NCBI GenBank assembly: GCA_028705705.1
Contig: JAQWCZ010000166.1
Location: 1 to 5,136, forward strand
Reading direction: 5' to 3'
DNA length: 5,136 nucleotides
Source: Paludibacter sp.
Lineage (GTDB): Bacteria > Bacteroidota > Bacteroidia > Bacteroidales > Paludibacteraceae
Part shown: positions 1 to 4,331 of the stretch, piece by piece
Position numbering within the stretch: position 1 is the stretch's first letter
Layout of the letters: each line of letters begins with the position of its first letter
The notes under the pieces: model-generated
Database searches by the model: none
The model's input: only the letters and a program-made list of their open reading frames with translations
What the model was told of the DNA's origin: nothing
Position numbers and translations under genes: made by a program

Positions 1-536
1 ACAAACCAGGCCATGTAATTTTCAATCGGAATGACTCCATCTTTCCACGTCCACATGTCCATCCGGGGTGCTACCTGCTCCATGACAATATCATAAATCA
101 ACATCATTCCCGTCCCCAATGCAATTCGTATAATATTGTTGGTTTTTATTTTTTGCGTGATGGTTGCAGTTGTGTAAACGAGTAGCAGCCAGTTTAATCC
201 AATGATAAGGGGTGTGTCCCGTAATTTCCATCCGAGACCTTTACCATACATGTATTCGCCAAAAATAATCCCTGTTTGAACACCGATAATCTCGATAAAG
301 AAACCTGACAATAGAATCAGACTGAAAATCAGTATTGTTTTTACTGAGAATTTATTCTCATGGTGAATTAACAGTAACCCAAAATTCATCAGCAGCGCTA
401 AAGGAGTCAGTCTCATGAAGAAAGCTGAAGTAAAAGGAATAAGCATTCCAGCAACTCCAATGACATAAAACCAAACGAGGAATCGTTGTACTTCCAGTGG
501 GTTACTGAGTGTCGTTGTTAATTTATTTGGTTTCAT
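1..536 (-). CDS. cruF: CruF-like carotenoid 1',2'-hydratase (DUF422 family), C-terminus cut by window edge
   Basis: I translated this by hand; 178 codons are visible and the frame is still open at base 1. The protein is an integral membrane protein with hydrophobic segments near residues 17-39, 42-57, 67-86, 108-124 and 135-150. Family-like motifs are E82-IIGVQTG with FGEYMYG (92-98), the PLIIGLNW stretch (109-116), D149-x3-E153 followed by a second acid at D160, and IENYMAWF (171-178). These match the DUF422/Caroten_synth family, which includes CruF, the enzyme adding water across the 1',2' double bond of acyclic or monocyclic carotenoids such as gamma-carotene. Homologues are usually a little over 200 residues, so probably only a few dozen residues are missing. 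The start is the ATG whose last bases form the idi stop (ATGA overlap), so translational coupling is likely. The family is clear from the motifs; the exact substrate is inferred from the crt context. Confidence 0.82.
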   Translation of the reverse strand, partial: MKPNKLTTTLSNPLEVQRFLVWFYVIGVAGMLIPFTSAFFMRLTPLALLMNFGLLLIHHENKFSVKTILIFSLILLSGFFIEIIGVQTGIIFGEYMYGKGLGWKLRDTPLIIGLNWLLLVYTTATITQKIKTNNIIRIALGTGMMLIYDIVMEQVAPRMDMWTWKDGVIPIENYMAWF

Positions 537-1060
537 GCTTGCCTGTTTTTTACGTGCTCCTGAACCTTTTGGACAATCATCTTAAACCATTCAGAATATT
601 TTTCCGGAGAGGCATTTACTTCATTCAGAAGCGTTTCATAATCAATATATCGATAATCCATTACTTCATTCGGATTGGGATTTGGTTTTTTATCACAAAC
701 TCCCCAGAATACGTGGTCGATTTCGTGTTCAGTCAATCCGTTTTCAAGTTCAGCCCTGTAATGAAAGCTGAATAAATCAGTCAGCGGTGCCGTTATGCCC
801 ATTTCGTATTTCAGTCTTCTTACAGCGGCATCGGCAGTCTTTTCTCCGGGAGCGGGGTGACTGCAACAGGCATTCGACCAGAGGCCTTTTGAATGGTACT
901 TACCGGTTGTTCTTTGTTGCAATAACCATTCTCCTTTGCTGTTGACAATGAAAACCGAAATGGCACGATGCAGGTGAGCTCTCAAGTGAGCTTCCATCTT
1001 ATTCATGCTCCCGATGGTAACATCCTGTTTATTTACTAATATTACATCATTATCAATCAT
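533..1060 (-). CDS. idi: Isopentenyl-diphosphate delta-isomerase, type 1 (Nudix fold)
   Basis: This 175-residue cytosolic enzyme interconverts isopentenyl and dimethylallyl diphosphate and so supplies the allylic primer for GGPP and carotenoid synthesis. It is close to the usual bacterial length. Compared from memory with E. coli Idi, the active-site cysteine corresponds to C66 in WSNACCSHP (61-69). Metal-binding histidines correspond to H25 and H31 (KMEAHLRAHLH) and H68. The Nudix-like glutamate is E86 in YEMG, the catalytic and metal glutamates are E111 and E113 in TEHEIDHVF, and the late tryptophan is W158 in YSEWF. All key residues are present, so the gene looks intact. Its start lies only 3 nt after the crtB stop and has no recognisable Shine-Dalgarno sequence; the next gene overlaps its stop. 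By my counts of single lines it is more GC-rich (31/60 at 781-840, 30/60 at 961-1020) than crtB upstream. Function is very likely correct. Confidence 0.95.
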   Translation of the reverse strand: MIDNDVILVNKQDVTIGSMNKMEAHLRAHLHRAISVFIVNSKGEWLLQQRTTGKYHSKGLWSNACCSHPAPGEKTADAAVRRLKYEMGITAPLTDLFSFHYRAELENGLTEHEIDHVFWGVCDKKPNPNPNEVMDYRYIDYETLLNEVNASPEKYSEWFKMIVQKVQEHVKNRQA

Positions 1061-1063
1061 TAT

Positions 1064-1900
1064 TTATATCATTTTAAATTTATACATGAACATCGCTTTC
1101 AGCAACAACAAGGTTTTTTTAAAATTTGAAATGCGCATCCTGACATGCAAAATCTGTGAAGAAGGTGAGTCATCAATTTTCTTTAATAAGGCAAGGTAAT
1201 ACAAATATGCTGTTAATACAGCTAATTTAGAACGACCAGGCAAGAATCTGATCCCTTTATATGCATCTTGAAATTCTTCTTTTATTTCATCAACAATAAC
1301 ATTTTTTGCTTCCTCATCAAATGAATCCATCTGGCAATTGCAAAAATAAGTACGTTGTAAATCAGACACGTCAGTTTTTAAATCACGTAGAAAATTTACT
1401 TTCTGAAAAGCTGATCCAAGTTTCATGGCTGAAAACTTTAATTCTTCATAGGATTCGTTATTTCCACGGGTAAATATTTTCAGGCACATCAATCCAACTA
1501 CATTCGCTGAACCATATATATATTGTTCAGTTTCATCTTTATTTAGGTATGTTTTTTTATTTAAATCAGCTTTCATACTTTGCATGAAAGCATCTATCAA
1601 TCCGTATGGAATATGATATTTATTTACAACCTGCTGAAATGCATGTAAAACAGGATTTATACTAATTTTATCAGCAATAGCTTCTTTTATATCCATTCCC
1701 AGCTTGTCCAACAGTTGTGCTTTGTTGTAATCATGAAATGTGTCCACAATTTCATCTGCCAGTCGGACAAAACCATAGACACCAAATATTGCCTGTTGCA
1801 TGTCTTTTTCAAGCATACAAACCGCACTATAAAAAGATGTGCTGTATGATTTTGTAAATAGCTGTGCTGTTCTAAACGTTGTGTTATTGTATATTTCCAT
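1064..1900 (-). CDS. crtB: Phytoene synthase (CrtB, squalene/phytoene synthase family)
   Basis: This 278-residue protein should condense two geranylgeranyl diphosphates head-to-head, through prephytoene diphosphate, to phytoene, the first committed C40 carotenoid step. The two Mg-diphosphate aspartate motifs are visible: DEIVD at 49-53 in the context VRLADEIVDTF, and DLKTD at 173-177 in KVNFLRDLKTD, followed by RTYF at 183-186. The YIYGSANVVGLM stretch (127-138) and the C-terminal AYLYYLALLKKI helix also fit the family. The second motif has the DLKxD form I associate with Bacteroidota CrtB, not the DVGED of proteobacteria. Length is normal for this branch. It is the first gene of the leftward operon, with a promoter candidate about 20 bp before the ATG and a MarR gene divergent to it. 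A squalene-type product is possible by fold, but idi and the cruF-like gene beside it argue for phytoene. Confidence 0.93.
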   Translation of the reverse strand: MEIYNNTTFRTAQLFTKSYSTSFYSAVCMLEKDMQQAIFGVYGFVRLADEIVDTFHDYNKAQLLDKLGMDIKEAIADKISINPVLHAFQQVVNKYHIPYGLIDAFMQSMKADLNKKTYLNKDETEQYIYGSANVVGLMCLKIFTRGNNESYEELKFSAMKLGSAFQKVNFLRDLKTDVSDLQRTYFCNCQMDSFDEEAKNVIVDEIKEEFQDAYKGIRFLPGRSKLAVLTAYLYYLALLKKIDDSPSSQILHVRMRISNFKKTLLLLKAMFMYKFKMI

Positions 1901-1901
1901 A

Positions 1902-1918
1902 ATTCAATAATTTTGAAT
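1902..1918. repeat. Short inverted repeat in the crtB leader
   Basis: ATTCAA (1902-1907) and TTGAAT (1913-1918) form 6-bp arms around a 5-nt spacer, directly in front of the crtB ATG and at or just after the predicted transcription start. The same ATTCAA/TTGAAT words recur in the palindromes at 2875-2901 and 2946-2963. In such AT-rich DNA a 6-bp arm can occur by chance, so this is only a weak operator or hairpin candidate. Confidence 0.3.
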
Positions 1919-1920
1919 AG

Positions 1921-1955
1921 CAAATATAGTATATTTTTGTATTACAAAAAACAAA
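1921..1955 (-). promoter_or_regulatory. Predicted crtB operon promoter (Bacteroidota type)
   Basis: On the minus strand 1928-1921 reads TATATTTG, an exact match to the Bacteroidota -7 element TAnnTTTG. A TTTG at 1955-1952 could be the -33 element (23-nt spacing); another TTTG at 1948-1945 gives 16 nt. Neither spacing is ideal, since about 19-21 nt is usual. Transcription would begin near 1914-1917, giving a leader of roughly 15 nt before the crtB ATG at 1900. The inverted repeat 1934-1950 sits between the two elements. Confidence 0.55.
1934..1950. promoter_or_regulatory. Operator candidate 1: perfect 17-bp palindrome inside the crtB promoter
   Basis: TTTTTGTA (1934-1941) and TACAAAAA (1943-1950) are perfect 8-bp arms around a single central T. 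The site lies between the -7 and -33 elements proposed for crtB, where a bound dimer would block RNA polymerase. MarR-family dimers bind palindromes of about this size, often in divergent promoters next to their own gene. Binding by the neighbouring MarR protein is inferred, not shown. Confidence 0.45.
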
Positions 1956-1978
1956 ATAAGTACAAAATTGTTCTAAAA

Positions 1979-2010
1979 TTGTAATGATAACAAAAATATT
2001 TGTATTTTTG
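1979..2010 (+). promoter_or_regulatory. Predicted marR promoter (Bacteroidota type)
   Basis: TATTTTTG at 2003-2010 matches the -7 consensus TAnnTTTG exactly. A TTG at 1979-1981 lies 21 nt upstream as the -33 element. Transcription would start near 2015-2018, leaving a leader of under 20 nt before the ATG at 2034. A second TAnnTTTG match at 1932-1939 lies farther upstream. The -7 element is the right arm of operator candidate 2, which suggests autorepression. Confidence 0.5.
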
Positions 2011-2011
2011 T
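1990..2011. promoter_or_regulatory. Operator candidate 2: 22-bp inverted repeat over the marR -7 element
   Basis: ACAAAAATA (1990-1998) and TATTTTTGT (2003-2011) are perfect 9-bp arms around the spacer TTTG. The right arm contains the proposed -7 element of the marR gene. The left arm, read on the other strand, is itself a TAnnTTTG match (1998-1991). The arms resemble those of the 1934-1950 site (ACAAAAA / TTTTTGT); the two centres are about 58 bp apart. Likely bound by the adjacent MarR protein, by position only. Confidence 0.45.
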
Positions 2012-2033
2012 CCTGTAATAAGTATTTGTTCTT

Positions 2034-2714
2034 ATGAAAGCGAAACACATTTTGATAGATTTGCTTGATTATTTCGAGGTTTATGTTTCAGAAAATGAGA
2101 AAGATAACAGAAAGTTAAGCACTACGGATTTTATAGGTTTTCTCAATAAGAATATAGAGGTTGAGTCGTTAAAAAGAAATGCCATCAGTGGAGGAAAAGA
2201 TGATTTTCTAACAAATCGAAATGCAGATAGTAAAATTTCGACTGATGTTTCTATTTTGGTTTCATTGTTATTCAGATATGCTAAGAACTACATCAAAAAA
2301 GCATTGAAGGGAAGCAAGATTAATACGGCAGACGAATTTTCTTTTTTAATAACTTTACTTACTTATGAAAGTCTTTCTAAGCAGGAGTTAATTAATATTC
2401 AGGTTATGGAAAAAACCTCCGGTATTGAGATTATCAACAGGTTGATAAAAAAAGGATATATTTGTCAGTTTGATGACGAGACAGATAAGCGAAGTAAGAG
2501 GATAAAAATCACAGATATCGGTAGGAGAGAGATCATCGCATTGTTACCAAGCATGAATTTAGTTTCAAAAATAATAGTAGGAAGGCTTACGAAAGAAGAA
2601 CAACAAACACTGGTTTATTTATTACGTAAATTAGATGATTTTCATAATGATATTTTTTTAAATCAAAAGCATGCAGGATTAGAAGAGTTAACTAATTTGT
2701 CTCGTTTGAGTTAA
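2034..2714 (+). CDS. MarR-type winged-helix regulator divergent to the crt operon
   Basis: This 226-residue protein has a MarR-like DNA-binding core. Residues about 99-170 hold helices, a helix-turn-helix around 114-141 (LSKQELINIQVM, then SGIEIINRLIKKGYI), and a wing with the signature DETDKRSKRIKITDIGR (148-164), matching the MarR pattern D-x-R-x-K/R-x-x-T-x-x-G. A C-terminal helix region (184-203) would help dimerise. MarR proteins are dimeric repressors, often ligand-responsive and often acting on a divergent operon. Here the divergent operon is crtB-idi-cruF, so carotenoid synthesis is the probable target. The protein is longer than typical MarR members (about 140-160 residues): the first 75 or so residues precede the usual N-terminal dimerisation helices and include a polar linker (about 47-70). 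No Shine-Dalgarno sequence is seen; the start follows from the promoter position and the operator spacing. Family is likely, the target is inferred, and any ligand is unknown. Confidence 0.82.
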   Translation: MKAKHILIDLLDYFEVYVSENEKDNRKLSTTDFIGFLNKNIEVESLKRNAISGGKDDFLTNRNADSKISTDVSILVSLLFRYAKNYIKKALKGSKINTADEFSFLITLLTYESLSKQELINIQVMEKTSGIEIINRLIKKGYICQFDDETDKRSKRIKITDIGRREIIALLPSMNLVSKIIVGRLTKEEQQTLVYLLRKLDDFHNDIFLNQKHAGLEELTNLSRLS

Positions 2715-2804
2715 TGAAAAAATAGTGAAATGGGACAAATTAACTTCATTTTAAATAAGTTAACACATAAAATAACATTTTTTATATCAAAAAATACATT
2801 TTTT

Positions 2805-2836
2805 TTTGTCTGACTTTACGCAAACAAGTATCTTTG
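2805..2836 (+). promoter_or_regulatory. Predicted Bacteroidota promoter with near-ideal spacing
   Basis: TTTG (2805-2808) and TATCTTTG (2829-2836) match the -33 and -7 elements with a 20-nt gap, the best promoter in the window. A run of nine T ends at 2807 and is preceded by an A-run, giving an UP-element-like AT tract. Transcription should begin near 2841-2843. The first good gene downstream starts at 3119, so either that gene has a long leader or this promoter makes a short untranslated RNA. Confidence 0.6.
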
Positions 2837-2874
2837 TAATGTTATGTGCGTATTTAAATTGTTTATAAATAACT

Positions 2875-2901
2875 TTTGTTTGAATTATTAATTCAAACAA
2901 A
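2875..2901. repeat. Perfect 27-bp palindrome in the leader region
   Basis: TTTGTTTGAATTA (2875-2887) and TAATTCAAACAAA (2889-2901) are perfect 13-bp arms around one central T. C2873 and G2902 could extend the pairing past a one-base bulge. No T-run follows on either strand, so it is not an ordinary intrinsic terminator. It begins about 33 nt after the predicted transcription start, where it could be a protein binding site or an RNA hairpin. Confidence 0.6.
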
Positions 2902-2941
2902 GATTTATAATACATTTTTGATAACGAAATATATACTTAGC

Positions 2942-2963
2942 TTGTTTGAATGTAAAAATTCAA
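2942..2963. repeat. Degenerate second copy of the palindrome
   Basis: TTGTTTGAAT at 2942-2951 exactly repeats 2876-2885, 66 bp away. TTGAAT (2946-2951) and ATTCAA (2958-2963) form 6-bp arms around GTAAAA, so the left arm is intact and only the inner half of the right arm remains. Shared left arm, same orientation and a separation near six helical turns suggest paired binding sites. Confidence 0.4.
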
Positions 2964-2999
2964 GTATTAATTTGTAACTGCTTCCATCTGATTAAAAAC

Positions 3000-3062
3000 C
3001 TTATTGAATTTATTTGTTACAGTAAATTTTACATAAATACTTCAGACAAAAGGTTCAATAAG
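3000..3062 (+). repeat. Long-range inverted repeat before the secreted-protein gene
   Basis: CTTATTGAA (3000-3008) and TTCAATAAG (3054-3062) are perfect 9-bp complements 45 nt apart. The AACC just before the left arm can alternatively pair with GGTT at 3052-3055. Inside the loop, GTAAATTTTAC (3022-3032) is a small hairpin. In RNA this would form a branched structure ending about 56 nt before the start codon at 3119. Whether it forms is untested. Confidence 0.35.
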
Positions 3063-3118
3063 AATTAATGTTTTAATTGAAATATTCGGTTTATGAAGCA
3101 TTTATGTAATTTTCCAAA

Positions 3119-4330
3119 ATGAAAAAAAAATATTTATTTATTGTTCCTTGTTTGTTTGCTCTCTTGTTACATGCTCAATTACCTGACAGAACAGTTAATT
3201 TTAGCATTACAGTTGGAGGGGCAGTGAACTATACAACCATCACTGATGCACTTTACGGACTTTCATCACCCGCAACCATTTGGGTTGCTGCTGGATTATA
3301 TAAAGAAGATGAAATTGTTGTGCCTGCCGGAATTGTGTTGATAGGAGGATTTCCAGAATATGCTGAAACTTATGAACAAAGAATTTATCCCGGGAATGCT
3401 ATCTCATCACAACAATCAATTCTAGATGGAGATTATGCCCATCGGGTTGCTACCGTATATGGAACTTTAGATGGTTTTGTGATAACTAAAGGTTATGTGT
3501 TTGATTCCATTGCAAATTCGATTAATGGTGCAGGAGGTGGGGTCTTGATTGATGGTGGTACAGTGAAGAATTGTATCATTCATAATAATGTTGCTTCTGA
3601 GGTAACTCCTTCACCTGCTACAATTCCCGGTACTTTTGTTGCCAGTATTGGTGATATTTATTGTACAGATGGAACTATTTTACAACCCCTTTATTCCCTA
3701 AATCAACAAGGAAAAATAGTGGCTACACTAGAAGGTGGAATACCTGCTGATAAGGTTCCACAAGGTATCGTTTTCTATGTTGATCCATCTCCAACTTCAA
3801 ATACATTTTATGTAATGGCAAAAGTAAGTACAGTTAAAAAAATATTTTTTAATCCAACTTTTGATGTGCCCGGAATACCAAATTATGCTTTATCAAACGA
3901 TGCAAGAGCTGATTTTAACGGACGGGCACAAACAGATTCACTGAATGCTTATATTCCGAGATGGATTGCACAAAATGGCGGTAATCCCTGGTATAATCAT
4001 GATTACGCCACTAAATATGTGAATGAATATAATATTCCTGTAGGAACAACAGGACAATGGCACTTACCATCTGGCGGTGAACTGTATAAAATGTGGGAAG
4101 TTTTCCCTCAAATGGAAGCTTGTGCAAGAGATGTACTTGGTTGGACTACCGCTCAGACACCGATGTTTAAAAAAGATTTCTATGTGTCATCGACCGAATA
4201 TGACAATGATGAAATTTGGGCATTAACAACTTATTCTTATCCATGGGGTGGTTGGGGATTAGACAAGGGAAATAAAACCACACCCGGGTATGTTGTACCG
4301 ATTACAGTAAAAAGTCAGAATCAAGATTAA
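3119..4330 (+). CDS. Secreted protein: beta-helix segment plus DUF1566-like C-terminal domain
   Basis: This is a 403-residue exported protein of unknown function. Residues 1-19 form a signal peptide (basic KKK, hydrophobic core, likely cleavage HA|Q at 19/20) with no lipobox. Residues about 30-160 look like a pectin-lyase-type right-handed beta-helix of the kind common in Bacteroidota surface proteins: ATIWVAAGLY (52-61), VLIGGF (73-78), ILDGDYAHRV (101-110), LDGFVITKG (117-125), GGGVLIDGGTVKNCIIHNN (139-157). From GDIYCTDGT (178-186) onward it resembles DUF1566 / Fibrobacter-paralogous-type domains, with GIVFYVD (216-222), WHLPSGGEL (314-322) and FYVSSTEY (354-361). No catalytic residues of a polysaccharide lyase are evident, and the C-terminus has no obvious type IX sorting domain. 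The ATG at 3119 has no Shine-Dalgarno sequence but directly precedes the signal peptide. The next gene begins 1 nt after its stop and is a paralogue. Role in surface binding or adhesion is a guess. Confidence 0.8.
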   Translation: MKKKYLFIVPCLFALLLHAQLPDRTVNFSITVGGAVNYTTITDALYGLSSPATIWVAAGLYKEDEIVVPAGIVLIGGFPEYAETYEQRIYPGNAISSQQSILDGDYAHRVATVYGTLDGFVITKGYVFDSIANSINGAGGGVLIDGGTVKNCIIHNNVASEVTPSPATIPGTFVASIGDIYCTDGTILQPLYSLNQQGKIVATLEGGIPADKVPQGIVFYVDPSPTSNTFYVMAKVSTVKKIFFNPTFDVPGIPNYALSNDARADFNGRAQTDSLNAYIPRWIAQNGGNPWYNHDYATKYVNEYNIPVGTTGQWHLPSGGELYKMWEVFPQMEACARDVLGWTTAQTPMFKKDFYVSSTEYDNDEIWALTTYSYPWGGWGLDKGNKTTPGYVVPITVKSQNQD

Positions 4331-4331
4331 T

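Larger units (their letters stand above)
2715..3118. other. 404-bp AT-rich intergenic region with leader-like structure
   Basis: No convincing gene is seen on either strand. After the marR stop there is only a weak 6-bp inverted repeat (AATGAA 2713-2718, TTCATT 2745-2750) with no GC-rich stem, so I call no terminator. The stretch then contains an A-tract/T-tract pair (2789-2795 and 2798-2804), a Bacteroidota promoter ending at 2836, a perfect palindrome (2875-2901), a degenerate copy (2942-2963), an 11-bp palindrome GTAAATTTTAC (3022-3032) and a long-range inverted repeat (3000-3062). If the promoter is used for the gene at 3119, its leader is about 275 nt. I recognise no known riboswitch or small RNA. 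Confidence 0.6.

Noticed and set aside
509..775. Plus-strand open frame of 88 codons over the idi/cruF junction
   Set aside because: It lies antisense to idi, whose catalytic residues are all visible, and its translation shows no domain.
1005..1199. Plus-strand open frame of 64 codons over the idi start and crtB end
   Set aside because: Antisense to two well-supported genes, with no promoter or family resemblance.
1687..1923. Minus-strand open frame of 78 codons overlapping the crtB start
   Set aside because: Another frame of crtB; its start would fall on the crtB promoter and the translation is unlike any family.
2713..2750. Terminator after marR
   Set aside because: Only a 6-bp AATGAA/TTCATT pairing with a 26-nt loop, no GC stem and no following T-run.
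2789..2808. A-run/T-run pair as an intrinsic terminator
   Set aside because: The stem would be A-T pairs only with a 2-nt loop, and it overlaps the -33 element of a better promoter call.
2839..2868. Nine-codon frame just after the 2805-2836 promoter as a leader peptide
   Set aside because: The start would lie at or before the predicted transcription start, and nine codons with no attenuator-like codon bias give no support.
2715..3118. CRISPR array, tRNA or insertion-sequence end in the long gap
   Set aside because: No regularly spaced identical repeats, no cloverleaf, no transposase remnant and no target duplication are visible; the repeats present are two palindromic sites and one long-range pair.
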